From: Prosopocoilus inquinatus
Lineage: Eukaryota; Arthropoda; Insecta; Coleoptera; Lucanidae
DNA length: 64,000 nucleotides
NCBI GenBank assembly: GCA_036172665.1
Contig: JAYKNF010000033.1
Span: 232,973 to 296,972 of the forward strand
Direction of reading: 5' to 3'
Made by a program: the position numbers and the translations under genes
Notes under the pieces: generated by a model
The model's database searches: none
Told to the model about the DNA's origin: nothing
Seen by the model: the letters and a program-made list of their open reading frames with translations, nothing else
Shown here: positions 25,385 through 37,338 of the stretch, piece after piece
Layout of the letters: every line of letters starts with the position of its first letter
Numbering within the stretch: position 1 is the stretch's first letter

Positions 25385-27984
25385 GCGTTGTTCCTGTGAT
25401 GTATCTAATCGATCCTTACTCATCTATCATGTTATTTTACGTTTGGATGGACTCCAGTAACTCTGATGTGAGATACAAAGTTTTTGGACGCAGCAGAAGC
25501 TGGAAATAGTCTTAAACGAAACAACACGCATTAGAGATGTTCCTGTGATTTATCTAATCGATCCTTACTTATCTACTATGTTATTTTACGTTTGGATGGA
25601 CTCCAGTAACTCTGATGTGAGATACAAAGTTTTTGGACGCAGCAGGAGCTGCAAATAGTTTTAAATGAAACAACACGCATTAGCGTTGTTCCTGTGATGT
25701 ATCTAATCGATCCTTACTCATCTATCATGTTATTTGACGTTTCGATGGACTCTAGTAATTCTGATGTGAGATACGAAGTTTTTGGACGCAGCAGGAGCTG
25801 GAAATAGTTTTAAATGAAACAACACGTATTAGCGTTGTTCCTGTGATGTATCTAATCGATCCTTACTCATCTATCATGTTATTTGACGTTTGGATGGACT
25901 CCAGTAACTCTGATGTGAGATACAAAGTTCTCGGACGCAGCAGTAGCTGGAAATAGTTTTGAACGTAACAACACGTATTAGCGTTGTTCCTGTGATGTAT
26001 CTAAGCGATTCTTACTTATCTAACATGTTATTTGACGTTTGAATGGACTCCAGTAAGTCTGATGTAAGATACAAAGTTTTTGGACGCAGCAGGAGCTGGA
26101 AATAGTTTTAAACGAAACAACACGCATTAGCGTTGTTCCTGTGATGTATCTAATCGATTCTTACTTATCTAACATGTTATTTGACGTTTGGATGGACTCC
26201 AGTAAGTCTGATGTAAGATACAAAGTTCTCGGACGCAGCAGTTGCTGGAAATAGTTTTAAACGAAACAACACGCATTAGCGTTGTTCCTGTGATGTATCT
26301 AATCGATTCTTACTCATCTATCATGTTATTTGACGTTTCGATGGACTCTAGTAACTCTGATGTGAGATACGAAGTTTTTGGACGCAGCAGGAGCTGGAAA
26401 TAGTTTTAAACGAAACAACACGCATTAGCGATGTTCCTGTGATGTATCAATCGATCCTTACTCATCTATCATGTTATTTGTCGTTTCGATGGCCTCCAGT
26501 AACTCTGATGTGAGATACGACGTTTTCGGACGCAGCAGAAGCTGGAAATAGTTTTAAACGAAACAACACGCATTAGCGATGTTCCTGTGATGTATCTAAT
26601 CGATCCTTACTCATCTATCATGTTATTTTACGTTTGGATGGACTCCAGTAACTCTGATGTGAGATACAAAGTTTTTGGACGCAGCAGAAGCTGGAAATAG
26701 TTTTAAACGAAACAACACGCATTAGCGATGTTCCTGTGATGTATCTAATCGATCCTTACTTATCTACTATGTTATCTTACGTTTGGATGGACTCCAGTAA
26801 CTCTGATGTGAGATACAAAGTTTTTGGACGCAGCAGGAGCTGGAAATAGTTTTAAACGAAACAACACGCATTAGCGTTGTTCCTGTGATGTATCTAATCG
26901 ATCCTTACTCATCTATCATGTTATTTGACGTTTCGATGGACTCTAGTAATTCTGAAGAGAGATACGAAGTTTTTGGACGCAGCAGGAGCTGGAAATAGTT
27001 TTAAACGAAATAACACGTATTAGCGTTGTTCCTGTGATGTATCTAATCGATCCTTACTTATATAGCATGTTATTTGACGTTTGAATGGACTCCAGTAACT
27101 CTGATGTGAGATACAAAGTTCTCGGACGCAGCAAAAGCTGGAAATAGTTTTGAACGAAACAACACGTATTAGCGTTGTTCCTGTGATGTATCTAATCGAT
27201 CCTTACTTATCTACTATTTAAACGAAACAACACGCATTAGCGTTGTTCCTGTGATGTATCTAAACGATCCTTACTTATCTAACATGTTATTTGACGTTTG
27301 GATGGACTCCAGTAAGTCTGATGTGAGATACGACATTTTCGGACGCAGCAGCAACTGGAAATAGTTTTAAACGAAACAACACGTATTAGCGTTGTTCCTG
27401 TGATGTATCCAATCGATCCTTACTTATCTACTATGTTATTTGACGTTTCGATGGACTCCAGTAACTCTGATGTGAGATACGAAATTTTCGGACGCAGCAG
27501 AAGCTGGAAATAGTTTTAAACGAAACAACACGCATTAGCGTTGTTCCTGTGATGTATCTAATCGATCCTTACTCATCTATCATGTTATTTGACGTTTGGA
27601 TGGACTCTAGTAACTCTGATGTGAGATACGAAATTTTCGGACGCAGCAGTAGCTGGAAATAGTTTTGAACGAAACAACACGTATTATCGTTGTTCCTGTG
27701 ATGTATCTAAGCGATCCTTACTTATCTAACATGTTATTTGACGTTTGGATGAACTCCAGTAAGTCTGATGTGAGATACGACGTTTTCGGGCGCAGCAGCA
27801 TCTGGAAATAGTTTTAAACGAAACAACACGCATTAGCGTTGTTCCTGTGATGTATCTAATCGATCCTTACTCATCTATCATGTTATTTGACGTTTGGATG
27901 GACTCCAGTAACTCTGATGTGAGATACAAAGTTCTCGGACGCAGCAGTAGCTGGAAATAGTTTTGAACGAAACAACACGTATTG
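25385..27984. repeat. 2,600-bp duplication, right copy
   Basis: This is the second half of the tandem duplication, with the same monomer order as the left copy. It carries private changes such as GTGATTTATC (25546) and ATTATCG (27685). Much of it recurs a third time from about 32,470 at an offset of 7,071 bp, so the block has been amplified at least twice. Confidence 0.85.
27211..27224 (+). other. 81-bp deletion junction, copy 2
   Basis: The same CTACTAT/TTAAACG fusion lies exactly 2,600 bp after the first, with the same flanking monomer types (GCAAAAGCTGG before; CTAAACG, then GACATTTTCGG after). Shared by descent through the 2,600-bp duplication. Confidence 0.88.
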
Positions 27985-28250
27985 GCGTTGTTCCTGTGAT
28001 GTATCTAAGCGATCCTTACTTATCTAACATGTTATTTGACGTTTGGATGAACTCCAGTAAGTCTGATGTGAGATACGACGTTTTCGGGCGCAGCAGCATC
28101 TGGAAATAGTTTTAAACGAAACAACACGTATTAGCGTTGTTCCTGTGATGTATCTAATCGATCCTTACTCATCTATCATGTTATTTGACGTTTGGATGGA
28201 CTCCAGTAACTCTGATGTGAGATACGACGTTTTCGGACGCAGCAGCAACT
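27634..28250. repeat. 298-bp dimer tandem with GGGCGCAGCAGCATCTGG
   Basis: A two-monomer unit holding the GTTTGGATGAACTCC and TTTTCGGGCGCAGCAGC types is present at about 27,783 and again 298 bp later (28,081). The same pair is found as one copy near 25,180 and as two near 34,853 and 35,151. The doubling is therefore shared between the right 2,600-bp copy and the third copy, and absent from the left copy. Confidence 0.75.
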
Positions 28251-30270
28251 GGAAATAGTTTTGAACGAAACAACACGCATTAGCGTTGTTCCTGTGATGT
28301 ATCTAATCGATCCTTACTCATCTATCATGTTATTTGGCGTTTGGATGGACACCAGTAACTCTGATGTGAGATACGAAGTTTTTGGACGCAGCAGGAGCTG
28401 GAAATAGTTTTCAACGAAACAACACGTATTAGCGTTGTTCCTGTGATGTATCTAATCGATCCTTACACATCTATCATGTTATTTGACGTTTGGATGGACT
28501 CCAGTAAGTCTGATGTGAGATACGAAGTTTTTGGACGCAGCAGTAGCTGGAAATAGTTTTGAACGAAACAACACGCATTAGCGTTGTTCCTGTGATGTAT
28601 CTAATCGATCCTTACTCATCTATCATGTTATTTGACGTTTTGATGGACTCCAGTAACTCTGAAGTGAGATACGACGTTTTCGGACGCAGCAGAAGCTGGA
28701 AATAGTTTTAAACGAAACAACACGCATTAGCGTTGTTCCTGTGATGTATCTAATCGATCCTTACTCATCTATCATGTTATTTTACCTTTGGATGGACTCC
28801 AGTAACTCTGATGTGAGATACGACGTTTTCGGACGCAGCAGAAGCTGGAAATAGTTTTAAACGAAACAACAAGCATTAGCGATGTTCCTGTGATGTATCT
28901 AATCGATCCTTGCTCATCTATCACGTTATTTGTCGTTTCGATGGACTCCAGTAACTCTGATGTGAGATACGAAGTTTTTGGACGCAGCAGGAGCTGGAAA
29001 TAGTTTTAAACGAAACAACACGTATTAGCGTTATTCCTTTGATGTATCTAATCGATCCTTACTCATCTATCATGTTATTTGACGTTTGGATGGACTCCAG
29101 TAACTCTGATGTGAGATACAAAGTTCTCGGACGCAGCAGAAGCTGGAAATAGTTTTGAACGAAACAACACGTATTAGCGTTGTTCCTGTGATGTATCTCA
29201 GCGATAATTACTTATCTAACATGTTATTTGACGTTTGGATGGACTCCAGTAACTCTGATGTGAGATACAAAGTTCTCGGACGCAGCAGTAGCTGGAAATA
29301 GTTTTGAACGAAACAACACGTATTAGCGTTGTTCCTGTGATGTATCTAAGCGATCCTTACTCATCTATCATGTTATTTTACGTTTGGATGGACACCAGTA
29401 ACTCTGATATGAGATACAAAGTTTTTGGACGCAGCAGAAGCTGGAAATAGTTTTAAACGAAACAACAAGCATAAGCGATGTTCCTGTGATGTATCTAATC
29501 GATCCTTACTCATCTATCATGTTATTTGTCGTTTCGATGGACTCCAGTAACTCTGATGTGAGATACGACGTTTTCGGACGCAGCAGAAGCTGGAAATAGT
29601 TTTAAACGAAACAACACGCATTAGCGTTGTTCCTGTGATGTATCTAATCGATCCTTACTCATCTCTCATGTTATTTGTCGTTTCGATGGACTCCAGTAAC
29701 TCTGATGTGAGATACGACGTTTTCGGACGCAGCAGAAGCTGGAAATAGTTTTAAACGAAACAACACGCATTAGCGTTGTTCCTGTGATGTATCTAATCGA
29801 TCCTTACTCATCTATCATGTTATTTGACGTTTCGATGGACTCTAGTAACTCTGATGTGAGATACGAAGTTTTTGGACGCAGCAGGAGCTGGAAATAATTT
29901 TAAACGAAACAACACGTATTAGCGTTGTTCCTGTGATGTATCTAATCGATCCTTACTCATCTATCATGTTATTTGACGTTTGGATGGACTCCAGTAACTC
30001 TGATGTGAGATACAAAGTTTTTGGACGCAGCAGGAGCTGGAAATAGTTTTAAACGAAACAACACGCATTAGCGTTGTTCCTGTGATGTATCTAATCGATC
30101 CTTACTCATCTATCATGTTATTTGACGTTTGGATGGACTCCAGTAACTCTGAAGTGAGATACGAAGTTCTCGGACGCAGCTGAAGCTGGAAATAGTTTTA
30201 AACGAAACAACTCGTATTAGCGTTGTTCCTGTGCTGTATCTAATCGATCTTTACTTATCTATCATGTTAT
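28251..30270. repeat. Domain 2 block repeated at about +7.1 to +7.2 kb
   Basis: The monomer order here recurs at about 35,440-37,338. Landmarks: GACGTTTTG at 28634/35854 (offset 7,220), TTGCTCATCTATCACG at about 28910/36127 (7,217) and ATGTATCTCAGCG at 29191/36259 (7,068). The offsets step by 149 or 3 bp, marking a gained monomer near 35,320, a 3-bp deletion at 36,087 and a lost monomer near 36,180. Together with 25,400-28,220 this makes a duplicated block of about 4.9 kb. Confidence 0.78.
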
Positions 30271-30337
30271 TTGACGTTTCGATGGACTCTAGTAATTCTG
30301 ATGTGAGATACGAAGTTTTTGGACGCAGCAGGAGCTG

Positions 30338-30935
30338 GAAATAGTTTTAAATGAAACAACACGTATTAGCGTTGTTCCTGTGATGTATCTAATCGATCCT
30401 TACTCATCTATCATGTTATTTGACGTTTGGATGGACTCCAGTAACTCTGATGTGAGATACAAAGTTTATCGGAAGCAGCAGAAGCTGCAAATAGTTTTAA
30501 ATGAAACAACACGCATTAGCGTTGTTCCTGTGATGTATCTTATCGATCCTTACTCATCTATCATGTTATTTGACGTTTCGATGGACTCTAGTAACTCTGA
30601 TGTGAGATACGAAGTTTTTGGACGCAGCAGGAGCTGGAAATAGTTTTAAACGAAACAACACGTATTAGCGTTGTTCCTGTGATGTATCTAATCGATCCTT
30701 ACTCATCTATCATGTTATTTGACGTTTGGATGGACTCCAGTAACTCTGATGTGAGATACAAAGTTTATCGGAAGCAGCAGAAGCTGCAAATAGTTTTAAA
30801 TGAAACAACACGCATTAGCGTTGTTCCTGTGATGTATCTAATCGATCCTTACTCATCTATCATGTTATTTGACGTTTCGATGGACTCTAGTAATTCTGAT
30901 GTGAGATACGAAGTTTTTGGACGCAGCAGGAGCTG
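30338..30935. repeat. 299-bp dimer in tandem (two copies)
   Basis: Two nearly identical dimers, 30338-30636 and 30637-30935, each consist of a 149-bp and a 150-bp monomer. The extra base is in TTTATCGG, where other monomers have TTCTCGG or TTTTTGG. Its effect is to keep one reading frame open across two monomers, giving an apparent 87-codon frame in each copy; I regard these as non-coding. Confidence 0.82.
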
Positions 30936-30954
30936 GAAATAGTTTTAAATGAAA

Positions 30955-33188
30955 CAACACGTATTAGCGTTGTTCCTGTGATGTATCTAATCGATTCTTA
31001 CTTATCTAACATGTTATTTGACGTTTGGATGGACTCCAGTAAGTCTGATGTAAGATACAAAGTTCTCGGACGCAGCAGTTGCTGGAAATAGTTTTAAACG
31101 AAACAACACGCATTAGCGTTGTTCCTGTGATGTATCTAATCGATTCTTACTCATCTATCATGTTATTTGACGTTTCGATGGACTCTAGTAACTCTGATGT
31201 GAGATACGAAGTTTTTGGACGCAGCAGGAGCTGGAAATAGTTTTAAACGAAACAACACGCATTAGCGATGTTCCTGTGATGTATCAATCGATCCTTACTC
31301 ATCTATCATGTTATTTGTCGTTTCGATGGCCTCCAGTAACTCTGATGTGAGATACGACGTTTTCGGAAGCAGCAGAAGCTGGAAATAGTTTTAAACGAAA
31401 CAACACGCATTAGCGATGTTCCTGTGATGTATCTAATCGATCCTTACTTATCTACTATGTTATTTTACGTTTGGATGGACTCCAGTAACTCTGATGTGAG
31501 ATACAAAGTTTTTGGACGCAGCAGGAGCTGCAAATAGTTTTAAATGAAACAACACGCATTAGCGTTGTTCCTGTGATGTATCTAAGCGATCCTTACTTAT
31601 CTAACATGTTATTTGTCGTTTGGATGGACTCCAGTAACTCTGATGTGAGATACAAAGTTTATCGGACGCAGCAGAAGCTGCAAATAGTTTTAAATGAAAC
31701 AACACGCATTAGCGTTGTTCCTGTGATGTATCTAATCGATCCTTACTCATCTATCATGTTATTTGACGTTTCGATGGACTCTAGTAATTCTGATGTGAGA
31801 TACGAAGTTTTTGGACGCAGCTGGAGCTGGAAATAGTTTTAAATGAAACAACACGTATTAGCGTTGTTCCTGTGATGTATCTAATCGATCCTTACTCATC
31901 TATCATGTTATTTGACGTTTGGATGGACTCCAGTAACTCTGATGTGAGATACAAAGTTCTCGGACGCAGCAGTAGCTGGAAATAGTTTTGAACGTAACAA
32001 CACGTATTAGCGTTGTTCCTGTGATGTATCTAATCGATTCTTACTTATCTAACATGTTATTTGACGTTTGGATGGACTCCAGTAAGTCTGATGTAAGATA
32101 CAAAGTTCTCGGACGCAGCAGTTGCTGGAAATAGTTTTAAACGAAACAACACGCATTAGCGTTGTTCCTGTGATGTATCTAATCGATTCTTACTCATCTA
32201 TCATGTTATTTGACGTTTCGATGGACTCTAGTAACTCTGATGTGAGATACGAAGTTTTTGGACGCAGCAGGAGCTGGAAATAGTTTTAAACGAAACAACA
32301 CGCATTAGCGATGTTCCTGTGATGTATCAATCGATCCTTACTCATCTATCATGTTATTTGTCGTTTCGATGGCCTCCAGTAACTCTGATGTGAGATACGA
32401 CGTTTTCGGAAGCAGCAGAAGCTGGAAATAGTTTTAAACGAAACAACACGCATTAGCGATGTTCCTGTGATGTATCTAATCGATCCTTACTCATCTATCA
32501 TGTTATTTTACGTTTGGATGGACTCCAGTAACTCTGATGTGAGATACAAAGTTTTTGGACGCAGCAGAAGCTGGAAATAGACTTAAACGAAACAACACGC
32601 ATTAGCGATGTTCCTGTGATGTATCTAATCGATCCTTACTTATCTACTATGTTATTTTACGTTTGGATGGACTCCAGTAACTCTGATGTGAGATACAAAG
32701 TTTTTGGACGCAGCAGGAGCTGCAAATAGTTTTAAATGAAACAACACGCATTAGCGTTGTTCCTGTGATGTATCTAATCGATCCTTACTCATCTATCATG
32801 TTATTTGACGTTTCGATGGACTCTAGTAATTCTGATGTGAGATACGAAGTTTTTGGACGCAGCTGGAGCTGGAAATAGTTTTAAATGAAACAACACGTAT
32901 TAGCGTTGTTCCTGTGATGTATCTAATCGATCCTTACTCATCTATCATGTTATTTGACGTTTGGATGGACTCCAGTAACTCTGATGTGAGATACAAAGTT
33001 CTCGGACGCAGCAGTAGCTGGAAATAGTTTTGAACGTAACAACACGTATTAGCGTTGTTCCTGTGATGTATCTAAGCGATTCTTACTTATCTAACATGTT
33101 ATTTGACGTTTGAATGGACTCCAGTAAGTCTGATGTAAGATACAAAGTTTTTGGACGCAGCAGGAGCTGGAAATAGTTTTAAACGAAA
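30955..33188. repeat. Domain 2 cassette in tandem (1,043 and 1,191 bp)
   Basis: The cassette marked by GCAGTTGCTGG (31075, 32118, 33309) and the GTATCAATCG 148-bp monomer (31281, 32324, 33515) is repeated in tandem at spacings of 1,043 bp (7 x 149, one 148-bp and one 150-bp monomer) and 1,191 bp (8 x 149 - 1). The same 1,191-bp spacing separates the copies at 22653 and 23844. I infer a cassette of seven to eight monomers that has been amplified repeatedly in domain 2. Confidence 0.8.
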
Positions 33189-35291
33189 CAACACGTATTA
33201 GCGTTGTTCCTGTGATGTATCTAATCGATTCTTACTTATCTAACATGTTATTTGACGTTTGGATGGACTCCAGTAAGTCTGATGTAAGATACAAAGTTCT
33301 CGGACGCAGCAGTTGCTGGAAATAGTTTTAAACGAAACAACACGCATTAGCGTTGTTCCTGTGATGTATCTAATCGATTCTTACTCATCTATCATGTTAT
33401 TTGACGTTTCGATGGACTCTAGTAACTCTGATGTGAGATACGAAGTTTTTGGACGCAGCAGGAGCTGGAAATAGTTTTAAACGAAACAACACGCATTAGC
33501 GATGTTCCTGTGATGTATCAATCGATCCTTACTCATCTATCATGTTATTTGTCGTTTCGATGGCCTCCAGTAACTCTGATGTGAGATACGACGTTTTCGG
33601 ACGCAGCAGAAGCTGGAAATAGTTTTAAACGAAACAACACGCATTAGCGATGTTCCTGTGATGTATCTAATCGATCCTTACTCATCTATCATGTTATTTT
33701 ACGTTTGGATGGACTCCAGTAACTCTGATGTGAGATACAAAGTTTTTGGACGCAGCAGAAGCTGGAAATAGTTTTAAACGAAACAACACGCATTAGCGAT
33801 GTTCCTGTGATGTATCTAATCGATCCTTACTTATCTACTATGTTATCTTACGTTTGGATGGACTCCAGTAACTCTGATGTGAGATACAAAGTTTTTGGAC
33901 GCAGCAGGAGCTGGAAATAGTTTTAAACGAAACAACACGCATTAGCGTTGTTCCTGTGATGTATCTAATCGATCCTTACTCATCTATCATGTTATTTGAC
34001 GTTTCGATGGACTCTAGTAATTCTGAAGAGAGATACGAAGTTTTTGGACGCAGCAGGAGCTGGAAATAGTTTTAAACGAAATAACACGTATTAGCGTTGT
34101 TCCTGTGATGTATCTAATCGATCCTTACTTATATAGCATGTTATTTGACGTTTGAATGGACTCCAGTAACTCTGATGTGAGATACAAAGTTCTCGGACGC
34201 AGCAGAAGCTGGAAATAGTTTTGAACGAAACAACACGTATTAGCGTTGTTCCTGTGATGTATCTAATCGATCCTTACTTATCTACTATTTAAACGAAACA
34301 ACACGCATTAGCGTTGTTCCTGTGATGTATCTAAACGATCCTTACTTATCTAACATGTTATTTGACGTTTGGATGGACTCCAGTAAGTCTGATGTGAGAT
34401 ACGACATTTTCGGACGCAGCAGCAACTGGAAATAGTTTTAAACGAAACAACACGTATTAGCGTTGTTCCTGTGATGTATCCAATCGATCCTTACTTATCT
34501 ACTATGTTATTTGACGTTTCGATGGACTCCAGTAACTCTGATGTGAGATACGAAATTTTCGGACGCAGCAGAAGCTAGAAATAGTTTTAAACGAAACAAC
34601 ACGCATTAGCGTTGTTCCTGTGATGTATCTAATCGATCCTTACTCATCTATCATGTTATTTGAAGTTTGGATGGACTCCAGTAACTCTGATGTGAGATAC
34701 GAAATTTTCGGACGCAGCAGTAGCTGGAAATAATTTTGAACGAAACAACACGTATTAGCGTTGTTCCTGTGATGTATCTAAGCGATCCTTACTTATCTAA
34801 CATGTTATTTGACGTTTGGATGAACTCCAGTAAGTCTGATGTGAGATACGACGTTTTCGGGCGCAGCAGCATCTGGAAATAGTTTTAAACGAAACAACAC
34901 GCATTAGCGTTGTTCCTGTGATGTATATAATCGATCCTTACTCATCTATCATGTTATTTGACGTTTGGATGGACTCCAGTAACTCTGATGTGAGATACAA
35001 AGTTCTCGGACGCAGCAGTAGCTGGAAATAGTTTTGAACGAAACAACACGTATTGGCGTTGTTCCTGTGATGTATCTAAGCGATCCTTACTTATCTAACA
35101 TGTTATTTGACGTTTGGATGAACTCCAGTAAGTCTGATGTGAGATACGACGTTTTCGGGCGCAGCAGCATCTGGAAATAGTTTTAAACGAAACAACACGT
35201 ATTAGCGTTGTTCCTGTGATGTATCTAATCGATCCTTACTCATCTATCATGTTATTTGACGTTTGGATGGACTCCAGTAACTCTGATGTGA
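32470..35291. repeat. Third copy of the 2.6-kb block
   Basis: This segment matches 25,400-28,220 at offset 7,071 bp: GAACGTAAC at 25961/33032, GTATCAATCG at 26444/33515, and the 81-bp deletion at 27211/34282. Differences include TAGACTTAAACG (32579) against TAGTCTTAAACG and TTTGAAGTTTGG (about 34,660) against TTTGACGTTTGG. The match continues after one extra monomer near 35,320 into 35,440-37,338. Confidence 0.8.
34282..34295 (+). other. 81-bp deletion junction, copy 3
   Basis: The third copy of the fusion lies 7,071 bp after the second. The preceding monomer here reads GCAGAAGCTGG, not GCAAAAGCTGG, so that base changed in the lineage of the two left copies or was restored here. Confidence 0.88.
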
Positions 35292-36076
35292 GATACAAAG
35301 TTCTCGGACGCAGCAGTAGCTGGAAATAGTTTTGAACGAAACAACACGTATTAGCGTCGTTCCTGTGATGTATCTAAGCGATCCTTACTTATCTAACATG
35401 TTATTTGACGTTTGGATGGACTCCAGTAACTCTGATGTGAGATACGACGTTTTCGGACGCAGCAGCAACTGGAAATAGTTTTGAACGAAACAACACGCAT
35501 TAGCGTTGTTCCTGTGATGTATCTAATCGATCCTTACTCATCTATCATGTTATTTGGCGTTTGGATGGACACCAGTAACTCTGATGTGAGATACGAAGTT
35601 TTTGGACGCAGCAGGAGCTGGAAATAGTTTTCAACGAAACAACACGTATCAGCGTTGTTCCTGTGATGTATCTAATCGATCCTTACTCATCTATCATGTT
35701 ATTTGACGTTTGGATGGACTCCAGTAAGTCTGATGTGAGATACGAAGTTTTTGGACGCAGCAGTAGCTGGAAATAGTTTTGAACGAAACAACACGCATTA
35801 GCGTTGTTCCTGTGATGTATCTAATCGATCCTTACTCATCTATCATGTTATTTGACGTTTTGATGGACTCCAGTAACTCTGAAGTGAGATACGACGTTTT
35901 CGGACGCAGCAGAAGCTGGAAATAGTTTTAAACGAAACAACACGCATTAGCGATGTTCCTGTGATGTATCTAATCGATCCTTACTCATCTATCATGTTAT
36001 TTTACCTTTGGATGGACTCCAGTAACTCTGATGTGAGATACGACGTTTTCGGACGCAGCAGAAGCTGGAAATAGTT

Positions 36077-36094
36077 TTAAACGAAACAAGCATT
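36077..36094 (+). other. 3-bp deletion in one monomer
   Basis: The monomer reads TTTTAAACGAAACAAGCATT where related ones have ACGAAACAACAAGCATT. It is the only 3-bp length change I found in the array and is needed to balance the length count between 101 and 63928. Confidence 0.8.
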
Positions 36095-37338
36095 AGCGAT
36101 GTTCCTGTGATGTATCTAATCGATCCTTGCTCATCTATCACGTTATTTGTCGTTTCGATGGACTCCAGTAACTCTGATGTGAGATACAAAGTTCTCGGAC
36201 GCAGCAGAAGCTGGAAAGAGTTTTGAACGAAACAACACGTATTAGCGTTATTCCTGTGATGTATCTCAGCGATCCTTACTTATCTAACATGTTATTTGAC
36301 GTTTGGATGGACTCCAGTAACTCTGATGTGAGATACAAAGTTCTCGGAAGCAGCAGTAGCTGGAAATAGTTTTGAACGAAACAACACGTATTAGCGTTGT
36401 TCCTGTGATGTATCTAAGCGATCCTTACTCATCTATCATGTTATTTTACGTTTGGATGGACTCCAGTAACTCTGATATAAGATACAAAGTTTTTGGACGC
36501 AGCAGAAGCTGGAAATAGTTTTAAACGAAACAACAAGCATTAGCGATGTTCCTGTGATGTATCTAATCGATCCTTACTCATCTATCATGTTATTTGTCGT
36601 TTCGATGGACTCCAGTAACTCTGATGTGAGATACGACGTTTTCGGACGCAGCAGAAGCTGGAAATAGTTTTAAACGAAACAACACGCATTAGCGTTGTTC
36701 CTGTGATGTATCTAATCGATCCTTACTCATCTATCATGTTGTTTGTCGTTTCGATGGACTCCAGTAACTCTGATGTGAGATACGACGTTTTCGGACGCAG
36801 CAGAAGCTGGAAATAGTTTTAAACGAAACAACACGCATTAGCGTTGTTCCTGTGATGTATCTAATCGATCCTTACTCATCTATCATGTTATTTGACGTTT
36901 CGATGGACTCTAGTAACTCTGATGTGAGATACGAAGTTTTTGGACGCAGCAGGAGCTGGAAATAATTTTAAACGAAACAACACGTATTAGCGTTGTTCCT
37001 GTGATGTATCTAATCGATCCTTACTCATCTATCATGTTATTTGACGTTTGGATGGACTCCAGTAACTCTGATGTGAGATACAAAGTTTTTGGACGCAGCA
37101 GGAGCTGGAAATAGTTTTAAACGAAACAACTCGCATTAGCGTTGTTCCTGTGATGTATCTAATCGATCCTTACTCATCTATCATGTTATTTGACGTTTGG
37201 ATGGACTCCAGTAACTCTGAAGTGAGATACGAAGTTCTCGGACGCAGCTGAAGCTGGAAATAGTTTTAAACGAAACAACTCGTATTAGCGTTGTTCCTGT
37301 GCTGTATCTAATCGATCTTTACTTATCTATCATGTTAT

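Noticed and set aside
663..31836. About 30 short plus-strand open frames of 61-102 codons with nearly the same predicted peptide
   Set aside because: They are the satellite monomer read in its one stop-free frame. 149 is not a multiple of 3, so the frame breaks at most monomer joins; longer cases depend on one-base-longer variants. Many start inside a monomer with no promoter context, and recurrent variants change residues freely.
35992..36189. Minus-strand open frame of 65 codons
   Set aside because: It lies wholly within satellite monomers and exists because of the 3-bp deletion near 36,087 and neighbouring variants. No similarity to a protein family that I recognise.
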